Below are positions 53,656 through 61,155 of a stretch of 64,000 nucleotides of DNA, one piece after another (positions within the stretch are counted from its first letter, which is position 1; every line of letters begins with the position of its first letter). The translations under genes and the position numbers were made by a program. The stretch comes from Paenibacillus algorifonticola (GTDB lineage Bacteria > Bacillota > Bacilli > Paenibacillales > Paenibacillaceae). The notes beneath the pieces were generated by a model. It was not told where the DNA came from and searched no databases. It was given only the letters and a program-made list of their open reading frames with translations. Where the stretch lies: contig NZ_LAQO01000017.1 of the NCBI RefSeq assembly GCF_000971975.1, positions 124,001-188,000 of the forward strand, read 5' to 3'.

Positions 53656-53807
53656 TTGCCTTTCCCTGAGAGTATACGCCTCATTATATTCTCCTGTTTC
53701 CCTTTGAACTAGTACTCACTTTTTGTAGTACCGAATCGACCTGCTGAGGTTGAAACTATTTTCCTGATTTTGGCGTTTAGATCATAGGAGTAGAAGGAAT
53801 ATGAGAT

Positions 53808-54401
53808 ATGAGAAGGGGTTGGTTTCTTGTGGTTCTGAAAATAATGCAGGCAGCAGCTGTTTGTCTTCTGCTGCTCACAGGCTGCTCCGCAGCCGGGAAT
53901 GCGCCGCAGGCCAGTACAGCGGCATCAGCCATCACGGCAGCACCTGAAGCGACGCCAGTGCCGGAAGCTGGTGCAGCGCAGGAGCCCGGCTCCTCCGCAG
54001 CTTCAAGCCCGAGCGAGGCGGCTGATTCGCCGGAAAAGGCGAGCGCCGATTTTGAGCCGGGGATGGACATTGACTGGGAGGCGTCTCAATCCCAGCTGCA
54101 GGAGCAAGGGATGGCGGAAGTGCTGCAAACGAATTTGGAGGCGCTGCTGAAGCAGGATCAGAAGGCATTTAACAACACCTTTCTTGACCAGGCGCATGCG
54201 GACCCGTTTCAATTCTATTTGAGCTATTATCAATATTATTTTACTGGGATTGATGATGTCACTTACTTCGAGTCGGGCAATATCAATGTCACTGTCAGGG
54301 TTGATTTATTGTCTGAGGCAGGTTTCGAAGAGAACAGCGCGATGACCTACACCTTCCAAAAAAGCAAAGAAGGCGGCTACAAAATCGCCGTTATAGATTA
54401 A
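53808..54401 (+). CDS. Lipoprotein of unknown function
   Basis: 197 residues. Signal sequence with LLTGC lipobox (Cys near residue 26), then a low-complexity Ala/Pro/Ser/Glu tether to about residue 80, and a ~115-residue domain (LQTNLEALLKQDQKAFNNTFLD, YQYYFTGIDDVTYFE) that looks like an NTF2/cystatin-like alpha+beta fold. Exposed on the outer membrane face. AGAAGGA is upstream. Function unknown. Confidence 0.72.
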   Translation: MRRGWFLVVLKIMQAAAVCLLLLTGCSAAGNAPQASTAASAITAAPEATPVPEAGAAQEPGSSAASSPSEAADSPEKASADFEPGMDIDWEASQSQLQEQGMAEVLQTNLEALLKQDQKAFNNTFLDQAHADPFQFYLSYYQYYFTGIDDVTYFESGNINVTVRVDLLSEAGFEENSAMTYTFQKSKEGGYKIAVID

Positions 54402-54521
54402 GCGATCAATATCACCAGTTTGCTTTTTTACAGTAAAACGCAACTTCATCTTGATAAGGAGCGTCTATATTTTCAGTGTATGCAGAGGAAAAAATGACTA
54501 AAAAGCTGGAGGTTTACGGAA

Positions 54522-56243
54522 ATGAGATTCAAACGGGGGCTTCTGCTCTTATTATTCGTTATGTTGATGATCCCGGCGGGCGTTGCGCCTGCTTCTGTAC
54601 AGGCTGCTGTTGCGCCGACGATTCAAATTGTGCTGGATGGCGAAGTGGTAAGCAGCGATGTGCCTCCCTACCTTCGTGAGGATTTGAACGTAACGATGGT
54701 GCCGCTGCGCGTTATTAGTGAAAGTCTTGGCGCAGAGGTCAGATGGTCGCAGGCGGCTAAGCAGGCAACGATTAGTCAGGACGATACCATTATTACAATG
54801 ATTTCGGGCCAAAATAGTGTGTTCGTGAATGGCAGCGTCATTACGCTCGATGCGACGGTTCAGACCGTGAGCGGGCGAGTCATGGTGCCGCTCCGTTTTG
54901 TCAGCAATCAGCTGGGCGTTGCTGTGAAATGGGATAATGAAGCCAAGGTGGTTAATCTGTACAAAGATACGGTTAGCCCCGTTCCAAGCACGCCAGCGAG
55001 TCCGGCGGCAACGCCTGCTCCAACACCATCGACCACCGCGAAGCCGAATCCAACTGCGACTCCGGTACCAACTTCTATCCCGACCTCGACGCCTGTTGCT
55101 ACAACAGAGCCGCTGCCGCCGGTAGTCTTACCGACTCCCGCAGCAGGAACGGAATTAAGAGGGGTTTGGGTATCGACGATCTACAATTTAGACTTTCCTT
55201 CAACGGCTTCCTATGGAAAACAGGCTGTACAAGAGAAAGAATTCAAGGCATTGCTCGATGATGTGCAAGCGATGGGGATGAATGCCGTATTCGTACAGGT
55301 GCGTCCATCTGCCGACGCGCTTTACCCGTCGACGCTTGTACCTTGGTCGAAAGTGCTTACTGGCAAGCAAGGAGTAGCGCCGACATACGATCCACTGCAA
55401 TTTATGATTGATGAGACGCATCGTCGCGGTATGACGTTCCATGCATGGTTCAATCCATTCCGGGCGAATACGGATACAGATACGAGCAAGCTCGCTTCCA
55501 ATCATGTAGCGGTGGAGCATCCCGACTGGGTACTGAATTCCGGCTCGCAGCTGCTTATTAATCCGGGCGTTCCGGCAGCACGGCAGCATGTTATTGATGT
55601 CATTATGGAAGTGGTAAACAATTACGATATCGATGGCGTACATTTGGACGATTATTTTTATCCATCCAACATTGCGCTGAGCGATGATGCAACGTTCAAG
55701 ACCTATAACAGCAAGAAGCTGGCGACCAAAGCGGAATGGAGACGCAGCAATATTGATGAGTTCGTGCAGCAGCTGGACGAGTCCATTCACAGCGTCAGGC
55801 CGACGGTTGATTTTGGCATCAGCCCCTTTGGTGTTTGGCGCAACAAATCGCAGGATGCGAACGGCTCCGATACGAATGCAGGAGTGACTGCATACGACAG
55901 CATGTCGGCCGATGTGCGCAAATGGGTCAAGCAGGGCTGGATCGATTACGTCGCTCCTCAAGTGTATTGGAGCATGTCGCTCTCCGCAGCGCGTTATGAT
56001 AAAGTGGTGGATTGGTGGGCAGCCCAAGTAGCGAACACGGGTGTCGATCTTTACATCGGCCATGCCGCATACAAGCTTGGAACGAAAGAAACAGGGTGGC
56101 AAACTTCAGAGGAAATCATCAAGCAGCTGAAATACAATGCGCGTCATCCCGAGGTGAAGGGCGATATTTATTTCAGCGCCAAAGACCTGCGCAAAAACCC
56201 GCTCGGCATTATTGACGCTTTGAAAAGCTATTATGGGAAGTAA
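54522..56243 (+). CDS. Secreted GHL10-type glycoside hydrolase-like protein with copper-amine-oxidase-like N-domain
   Basis: 573 residues. Signal peptide 1-29 (cleavage near SVQA-AVAP). Residues ~32-140 form a Cu_amine_oxidN1-like domain with the paired motifs MVPLRVISESLGAEVRW and MVPLRFVSNQLGVAVKW, a wall-associated fold common in Paenibacillus. A TPAP/TPVP linker runs to ~200. The rest is a glycosyl-hydrolase-like 10 (DUF187) TIM barrel as in B. subtilis YngK: LRGVWVSTIYNLDFPS start, FVQVRPSADALY, IDGVHLDDYFYP (acidic residues at the active site), FGISPFGVWRNKS and VAPQVYWS. Expected to act outside the cell on glycans, probably wall-derived; the substrate is not established. Confidence 0.92.
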   Translation: MRFKRGLLLLLFVMLMIPAGVAPASVQAAVAPTIQIVLDGEVVSSDVPPYLREDLNVTMVPLRVISESLGAEVRWSQAAKQATISQDDTIITMISGQNSVFVNGSVITLDATVQTVSGRVMVPLRFVSNQLGVAVKWDNEAKVVNLYKDTVSPVPSTPASPAATPAPTPSTTAKPNPTATPVPTSIPTSTPVATTEPLPPVVLPTPAAGTELRGVWVSTIYNLDFPSTASYGKQAVQEKEFKALLDDVQAMGMNAVFVQVRPSADALYPSTLVPWSKVLTGKQGVAPTYDPLQFMIDETHRRGMTFHAWFNPFRANTDTDTSKLASNHVAVEHPDWVLNSGSQLLINPGVPAARQHVIDVIMEVVNNYDIDGVHLDDYFYPSNIALSDDATFKTYNSKKLATKAEWRRSNIDEFVQQLDESIHSVRPTVDFGISPFGVWRNKSQDANGSDTNAGVTAYDSMSADVRKWVKQGWIDYVAPQVYWSMSLSAARYDKVVDWWAAQVANTGVDLYIGHAAYKLGTKETGWQTSEEIIKQLKYNARHPEVKGDIYFSAKDLRKNPLGIIDALKSYYGK

Positions 56244-56289
56244 GATAGAACGGCATCCAAACGCACTTCTATATTTATAAAATAAAGCC

Positions 56290-56339
56290 AAAACAGCCGC
56301 TGTGCCCTTTTTAAGAAAAGGGACCAGCGGCTGTTTTTT
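56290..56339 (+). terminator. Terminator after GHL10 gene
   Basis: AAAACAGCCGCTG / CAGCGGCTGTTTTTT stem, inner CCCTTTT/AAAAGGG pairing, T tail. Confidence 0.9.
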
Positions 56340-56377
56340 ATCTGCCTCCAAGCAGCAGCGTGTCTGAGTCGTCTGAT

Positions 56378-56893
56378 TTATAAAAGGTCCTGACGTGCCT
56401 GCTTCAAGGCATCCTCAAGCCCGCCTTCAACAATCGTAAGCGGAACGGACAGCATGAGGTTGGTTGGCAGCTCGAAGTTCTCTACCTGCATGCCATCCTG
56501 ATACAGTCCGGTTTGCGGATTAATTCCGGGCATCAGCTTCTCCGCCTGTGTGCGCTTGTCGCTGACGAAGCCGTACAGCTTCTTATTCATCGCGTAGCCA
56601 AGCCCGCACTCAAATACAGTGCCGGAATCCGGCTCATGCCCGCGAAAAGGGTTCAAGTTGGCGATGATGACATCGGCCTTCTGCACAAGCTTGACGTTGC
56701 CAGCGAAAATCGCCTGCGCCGTCTCCCATTTTGTCGGTGAAGGCTTAATATCTTTATCCAGTGGAAAAATACCTTCAAAGCCGTATGCCTCGCATAACGC
56801 CTTCATTTGCTTGCCCAGCTCCACGGCATCGGTGCGAAACACCTCAAAGCCGGCCATATATACTTTTAGTTTCCCAGTTGTCGTCTCGTCCAT
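56378..56893 (-). CDS. Nucleoside 2-deoxyribosyltransferase-like protein
   Basis: 171 residues from ATG 56893, seven bases after AAGGAG; an upstream frame extension begins before that site. KVYMAGFEVF at the start, ADVIIANLNPFRGHEPDSGTVFECGLGYAM in the middle (Asp and the nucleophilic Glu region) and the general fold match nucleoside deoxyribosyltransferases and related Toprim-like/TIR-adjacent hydrolases, which exchange or hydrolyse N-glycosidic bonds. Role: nucleoside salvage or cleanup. Monocistronic. Confidence 0.88.
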   Translation of the reverse strand: MDETTTGKLKVYMAGFEVFRTDAVELGKQMKALCEAYGFEGIFPLDKDIKPSPTKWETAQAIFAGNVKLVQKADVIIANLNPFRGHEPDSGTVFECGLGYAMNKKLYGFVSDKRTQAEKLMPGINPQTGLYQDGMQVENFELPTNLMLSVPLTIVEGGLEDALKQARQDLL

Positions 56894-56983
56894 TCCCATT
56901 CTCCTTCGTGCCTGTGGCACGGTTTTAAGCTTTATTCTACTACGTTTCTAAATATACTAGCAATAAAAAGGCGGCTGCCCGGC

Positions 56984-57012
56984 TTGACTGGCTGGTCTTC
57001 CAAGTCTATACT
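56984..57012 (+). promoter_or_regulatory. Consensus sigma-A promoter of a short transcription unit
   Basis: TTGACT (56984-56989), 17 bases, TATACT (57007-57012): ten of twelve consensus positions with ideal spacing. It drives a unit of about 200 bases ending at the terminator at 57174-57213. Confidence 0.75.
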
Positions 57013-57044
57013 GGAACTAATTTGAAGAAGGAGGCTGATGTTAT

Positions 57045-57104
57045 ATGAGCACAATGAGCAGAGGATTAATTGTTATGGCGTCGGTCTCTACGGACTTAAG
57101 ATAA
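57045..57104 (+). CDS. Possible 19-residue peptide (leader or small protein)
   Basis: ATG 57045 lies ten bases after AAGGAGG (57028-57034) and encodes MSTMSRGLIVMASVSTDLR before a TAA. It is the only reading frame with a strong ribosome site between the promoter at 56984 and the terminator at 57174. The size and position resemble ribosome-stalling leader peptides, but no resistance gene follows; downstream are the repeat copy C and rsgA. It may also be a small regulatory RNA with incidental coding. An alternative ATG at 57038 opens 64 codons in another frame that reads through the terminator, so I prefer the short one. Confidence 0.4.
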   Translation: MSTMSRGLIVMASVSTDLR

Positions 57105-57173
57105 GAAGATGGATAAAGCAGAAGGCTTATGCTGGGGGAAGGCGCAGCAGGGCCGCTTTTGAAGCTTTTTTGT

Positions 57174-57213
57174 GTCCGCAGGAGACCAAGTTGGTGTCTT
57201 GCGGACTTTTTTT
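57174..57213 (+). terminator. Terminator of the short transcription unit
   Basis: GTCCGCA / TGCGGAC stem extended by AGACC-type pairing, followed by seven T residues. Confidence 0.85.
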
Positions 57214-57214
57214 C

Positions 57215-57315
57215 AAATATAAGCATTTATAAGTTTCATACTTATAATCGGCTTATATTTCGCCCTCGAAACGGTGGCTTTGCCGCCAGAGGACGGCGAC
57301 CCCCGTTTACGCTTG
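57215..57315 (+). repeat. 101-bp two-hairpin dispersed repeat, copy C
   Basis: Starts AAATATAAGCATTTATAAGT and ends GTTTACGCTTG, as copy B. It directly follows the T run of the terminator at 57174. Unlike copies A and B no -10 box lies 17 bases after TTTACG. The 590-base stretch between the deoxyribosyltransferase-like gene and rsgA otherwise holds the short unit described above and a second terminator. Confidence 0.9.
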
Positions 57316-57320
57316 GCTGC

Positions 57321-57367
57321 GAAAGGGGCTTTGACCACCGAAAGGTGGAGACAGCCCTTTGCGCTTG
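57321..57367 (+). repeat. Variant of the repeat's GC-rich hairpin, unit C2
   Basis: GAAAGGGGCT...AGCCCTTTGCGCTTG with inner CCACC/GGTGG. Relative to copy B the outer AAACGG/CCGTTT has become AAAGGG/CCCTTT and the inner middle pair G-C has become A-T, i.e. both stems changed on both sides. Confidence 0.75.
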
Positions 57368-57403
57368 TGCGTACGGATGTTGCTCCCTAGCATCGCTGTG
57401 CGA

Positions 57404-57438
57404 GAAAAAGACCGCAGGATCGTGCTGTGGTCTTTTTT
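57404..57438 (+). terminator. Second terminator upstream of rsgA
   Basis: AAAAAGACCGCA / TGTGGTCTTTTTT stem; T run 45 bases before the rsgA start, so rsgA needs a promoter in between or read-through. Confidence 0.75.
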
Positions 57439-57483
57439 GTTGTACCTATATAAATAATTATCTAACAAACGGAGGAATACGAT

Positions 57484-58647
57484 TTGACATTGAAACCGGA
57501 AAACCAAGAAACGAAGCAAAAACCAGAAACACAGGAACAAAAAACGCTGCTGCAAGCCTATGGCTGGAATGAGCATTGGGAAGCGGAGCTGCAACGTGCA
57601 GGAGCAGGAGGTGTACCGCTGGTGGCGGCGCGTGTGGTAGCGCAGTTTTCGCATCAGTACCGAATTGTGACGGAAGCAGGCGAGCAGGCAGCTGTTGTCA
57701 CCGGAAAGTTTGAGTTTGAAGCGGTCAATCGCGGAGATTTTCCAGCGGTTGGCGATTGGGTGCTGGTGCAGCCGCTTCCCGGTGAAGCGAGGGCCGTTAT
57801 TCATGCGCTTCTGCCTCGCCGCTCGGCGATGGTGCGCAAGGAGGCGGGGCAGCGGGTCGATGTGCAGGTGATCAGCGCCAACCTGGATTATGTTTTTATT
57901 ACGAACGCCTTGAATCAGGACTTTAATTTGCGAAAAATAGAGCGGTATCTGCTCGCCGTTTGGGAGAGCGGGGCGAAGCCGGTTGTGCTGCTGACCAAGG
58001 CCGATCTTTGTGATGACCCCGATCATTATGCTGCTCTGGTGGAGGGTGTAGCCCCTGGTGTTCCCGTCCATGCCGTGAGTGCTTTTGAAAATCAGGGGCG
58101 GGAGGCACTGGCTGATTATTTGCTCCCCGGGCAGACGATAGCGATAACCGGCTCCTCCGGTGTTGGCAAATCGACGCTGCTTAACTGGCTGGCGGATGAA
58201 GAGAAGCAGCGTGTCCAGCAAATTCGCGAAAGCGACGCCAGAGGGCGGCATACGACGACGCATCGCGAAATGTTTGTGACGCCGAGCGGCGCGATTATCG
58301 TTGACACGCCGGGTATGCGGGAGCTGCAATTATGGGAGTCGGATGAGGGCATGGATACGACCTTTTCCGATATTGGGGAGCTTGCTGCGAGCTGCCGTTT
58401 TCACGATTGCCGTCACGAAAGGGAAGAGGGCTGTGCGGTCAAGCAGGCGATTGCGGATGGAACGCTGGAGCAGCGCCGCTTTGCCAACTTCAAGAAGATG
58501 GAGAAGGAGCTCGCTCATATGGCACGTAAAGAGGAATCGGTGAACAGGCGTACGAAAAAGCAGGCGGAGAAGCGCGTGTCTGCCAAATCGCGGGTGGGCA
58601 GACGGACCGCTTCAGCCTATGCGGGCGATATGGGAGATGATGAGTAA
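57484..58647 (+). CDS. rsgA: Ribosome small-subunit-dependent GTPase A
   Basis: 387 residues from TTG 57484, eight bases after GGAGG. Circularly permuted GTPase: an N-terminal OB-fold (residues ~40-105), then TKADL (G4) before GSSGVGKSTLLNWL (G1) and DTPGMREL (G3). The C-terminal zinc motif is CRFHDCRHEREEGC. The last ~45 residues are very basic (KKQAEKR.SAKSRVGRR). It helps late 30S assembly and is activated by the 30S subunit. It stands apart from the usual prpC-prkC cluster, so it may be one of two copies in the genome. Confidence 0.95.
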   Translation: MTLKPENQETKQKPETQEQKTLLQAYGWNEHWEAELQRAGAGGVPLVAARVVAQFSHQYRIVTEAGEQAAVVTGKFEFEAVNRGDFPAVGDWVLVQPLPGEARAVIHALLPRRSAMVRKEAGQRVDVQVISANLDYVFITNALNQDFNLRKIERYLLAVWESGAKPVVLLTKADLCDDPDHYAALVEGVAPGVPVHAVSAFENQGREALADYLLPGQTIAITGSSGVGKSTLLNWLADEEKQRVQQIRESDARGRHTTTHREMFVTPSGAIIVDTPGMRELQLWESDEGMDTTFSDIGELAASCRFHDCRHEREEGCAVKQAIADGTLEQRRFANFKKMEKELAHMARKEESVNRRTKKQAEKRVSAKSRVGRRTASAYAGDMGDDE

Positions 58648-58707
58648 CTAGCTCGACAGTAACCGAAAATAGGCCGTAAATAGGCTAAGACAGGTTTGGA
58701 AAAAGGC

Positions 58708-58751
58708 AAAAAACCGCCTGCTCCCCGGAAGCCCGGAGACAAGCGGTTTTT
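58708..58751. terminator. Bidirectional terminator between rsgA and the LRR-like gene
   Basis: AAAAACCGCCTG / CAAGCGGTTTTT outer stem with CTCCCCGG/CCGGAG-type inner pairing; A and T runs on both sides suit the two convergent genes. Confidence 0.85.
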
Positions 58752-58779
58752 CGCGTCCAGCGTACGCTGGAGCTATGAT

Positions 58780-60318
58780 TTAAAAATCTCGCTCAGCGTC
58801 AAAAATGTCGAACAGCTTGCCCAAATCCACCTCGATGCCGGATTCGGCGAGGTTCAGCTTCGTATTTTTCAGAAGATCGTGCAGCACCTCGTAAATTTCC
58901 TCGCGCTCAATCGTCTCGATGAAGCCGCTGCGGCTGTCCATTTTATTGAGTGTAGCTGTAAAATCCGTCACGAGCGCCGCCAGAGCAGCGTGTACTTCCG
59001 CAGTCTTCACGCCGGAAGCGGCTTGCTTTTCCAGCGACCCAAGCTCGCCCAGCATTTTTTTATAGAGATTCATCGCTTTTTTGGCGTTGGTGCTTGTAAT
59101 AGGCTCACGGCCGTCCCAGTCGCGGAACGGATTGGTTAAATTTTCGGCCATCCATTCTGGCTTGCGAGGCTTGGTGACGGAGAGATCAAGGCCGTTTGCG
59201 GCCGCTTTTTTATAGCGGGCTTTGATCGTCTTGGCGGCATCTGCCGGAAGGCTGGTCAGCCATAGCATGCTGAGCTGCGGCAGCGTATCTGGCAGCGGAA
59301 ACTCCTCGCCAGAGAAGCCGAACAAATCATAGGTTGTGAATGTGTGCAGCCCAATCAGCTTGACGATTTTGCCCATATTCGCAGCGTACCCCGGAGCCCC
59401 CCAAATCCGCAGCTCCTGCAAATAAGGAAACTGCGAGGCGAGCTCGGCTAAATCGATGTCCGCCACCCCGCGAACATTCAGCGCCCCTAATTGGCTCAGC
59501 CCGTAATGGCTTGTCGCTTGCTTGTCCACCATGAGCAGAAGCTCCTTGCCATCATGCTCCGCGTAAATACGCAGCTTCTCGGAAATGGTGCCGACCAAGG
59601 AAAGCTGGCTCAACCCTTTAGGAAGCGTTAGCGATTCCACTTGTTCAGCCTTCAAAATAAGGCGGCTTAAGCTCGTTCCGGTGAAATCCAGCGCTGTGGC
59701 ACGAGGATCGTCCAAATGCAGCTCATTCACAAACGGTGTGCTTCGCAAATAGGCGATAAGCTCCGGCTTATACGCGTGGGAGGTGTGAATCGCAGTCAAG
59801 CAGGGCAGTTTATGCAGCTCCGACCAGTCCTCAAGCTGCTCCAGCGCCCCTTGGCGGATGGTGCTTGTCGACAGCTTTACCGGGTATCCGGCAATGTCCA
59901 CCTTTTCGTCGGAGCCAGCTGCTGCTTTGAAACGGGCGCGAAGCTCGGCGGGAATCGCCTCCCACTGAAGCTGGCGATACAAGCTGTCCCCCGTCCGCCA
60001 GCTGGCATAGCTGTTGCATTCCGCTTGAATAAGCGGAGGAATATTGCCGACAAGGCGGTAATGCTTGGGCACATTGGCATCTACAAAGCAGTAATCCCAG
60101 CGGTCGTTCCAAAAATAATAATTGCATACGAGCGGCTTTATATGCCCCAGCTCGTCCTCGGTCGGCAGCTGGTCGCTGTGCCAATCCAGCTCCAGCACGG
60201 CGGCTAAACCTTTGTGACGGCTCGAAGCTTCCTGTTTTACCTTAATAACCTGGCAGGCGGCATATTGCTGAAGCCGCTCTTCATATACAACATAAATATC
60301 TCCAGCCTTGGCGATCAT
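58780..60318 (-). CDS. Protein with N-terminal immunity-like domain and leucine-rich solenoid; unrecognised
   Basis: 512 residues, soluble, no signal peptide. Residues 1-100 (AGDIYVVYEERLQQYAACQVI...WDYCFVDANVPKHYRLVG) look like the Imm26-type domains of toxin-immunity systems, a weak assignment. Residues ~165-365 show leucine-rich-repeat-like spacing (LNVRGVADIDLAELASQF, YLQELRIWGAPGY, TLPQLSMLWLTSLP). The last ~120 residues are helical (KAMNLYKKMLGELGSLEKQA). No enzymatic motif. It is monocistronic and convergent with rsgA, with ATG 60318 preceded by GAAAGGATGA. It could be an orphan immunity or adaptor protein. Confidence 0.6.
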   Translation of the reverse strand: MIAKAGDIYVVYEERLQQYAACQVIKVKQEASSRHKGLAAVLELDWHSDQLPTEDELGHIKPLVCNYYFWNDRWDYCFVDANVPKHYRLVGNIPPLIQAECNSYASWRTGDSLYRQLQWEAIPAELRARFKAAAGSDEKVDIAGYPVKLSTSTIRQGALEQLEDWSELHKLPCLTAIHTSHAYKPELIAYLRSTPFVNELHLDDPRATALDFTGTSLSRLILKAEQVESLTLPKGLSQLSLVGTISEKLRIYAEHDGKELLLMVDKQATSHYGLSQLGALNVRGVADIDLAELASQFPYLQELRIWGAPGYAANMGKIVKLIGLHTFTTYDLFGFSGEEFPLPDTLPQLSMLWLTSLPADAAKTIKARYKKAAANGLDLSVTKPRKPEWMAENLTNPFRDWDGREPITSTNAKKAMNLYKKMLGELGSLEKQAASGVKTAEVHAALAALVTDFTATLNKMDSRSGFIETIEREEIYEVLHDLLKNTKLNLAESGIEVDLGKLFDIFDAERDF

Positions 60319-60474
60319 CTTATCATCCTTTCGGTACGAAACACAGACATAAGAAAATTATACCAAAAAGGATGCGAGCAGCGGTCCATCGAAGGGGCTG
60401 TTCTTGCTTGGGACAGCTAGGGCTGCGGGCTTAAATCCGGCTGATACATGGTCATATGGTCGTTGTGTCGCAGG

Positions 60475-61155
60475 TTATGCGCTGACCAATACCCCATTTT
60501 TCAAATGTAAAATGCGGTCGCATAAATGCAGCACCCGCTCATCATGCGTAACCATAACGGCGGCTTTGCCCTCCGCTTTCACCTCGCGGGCGAGCATCGC
60601 CACAACATCCTGTCCACGGCTCGCATCCAGGCTCGCCGTCGGTTCATCGGCAAATAAAATAGCCGGGTCATTCATCCAGGCCCGCGCAATGGCAACGCGC
60701 TGTTTTTCCCCGCCGGAGAGTTGATTCGGATAGGCTGAACGGCGATGCAGCAGGCCCAGACGCTCCAGCAGCATGGCTGAACGGGCCTGAGCCGCCCGCT
60801 TATCCATATCAGCCAGCTTGGCGACGAGCATCAGCTGCTCCTCCACCTTCAAATACGGAAGCAGATTAGCGCTTTGAAAAATAAAACCGATGTTATGCAG
60901 CCGCAGCTTGCTGAGCTGCTGCCCGTTTTTGCCGGCAAGCGATTCGCCGTCGATGAGCACCTCGCCGCTCGTTGGCGTCAGAAGCGCCCCTGCGATCGAA
61001 AGAAAGGTGCTTTTTCCAGAGCCGGAAGGCCCCATAACCGCGACGAGCTCGCCCGCCTTTACCTCAAGGGAAAGCTTATTCAGTACGGTCAGCTCGGTAT
61101 CGCCATCATGATAAACCCGTGTAATTTCATTCAGCATAAGCTTTGTCGCTGTCAT
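60475..61155 (-). CDS. hrtA: Heme efflux ABC transporter ATPase HrtA
   Basis: 227 residues from ATG 61155, seven bases after GGGAGGG; the frame is open further upstream inside hrtB. MacB/LolD-type ATPase: MGPSGSGKST (Walker A), LSGGEKQRVAIARA (signature), ILFADEPTASLD (Walker B), VTHDERV (switch His). FIFQSANLLPYLKVEEQL matches HrtA. It overlaps the hrtB stop by four bases. With HrtB it forms a heme exporter protecting from excess heme; the assignment rests on the HssS-like kinase and HssR box in the same operon. Confidence 0.9.
   Translation of the reverse strand: MTATKLMLNEITRVYHDGDTELTVLNKLSLEVKAGELVAVMGPSGSGKSTFLSIAGALLTPTSGEVLIDGESLAGKNGQQLSKLRLHNIGFIFQSANLLPYLKVEEQLMLVAKLADMDKRAAQARSAMLLERLGLLHRRSAYPNQLSGGEKQRVAIARAWMNDPAILFADEPTASLDASRGQDVVAMLAREVKAEGKAAVMVTHDERVLHLCDRILHLKNGVLVSA

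Noticed and set aside
55200-56102. 300-residue minus-strand frame opposite the GHL10 gene
   Set aside because: Shadow of a strongly conserved enzyme domain on the plus strand; composition rich in His, Arg and Cys is typical of antisense frames.
57038-57232. 64-codon plus-strand frame over the mini transcription unit
   Set aside because: Its ATG is only three bases from AAGGAGG and the frame reads through the terminator and into the repeat.
57307-58329. 340-residue minus-strand frame opposite rsgA
   Set aside because: rsgA motifs are intact on the plus strand and the frame runs across the repeat unit and terminator.
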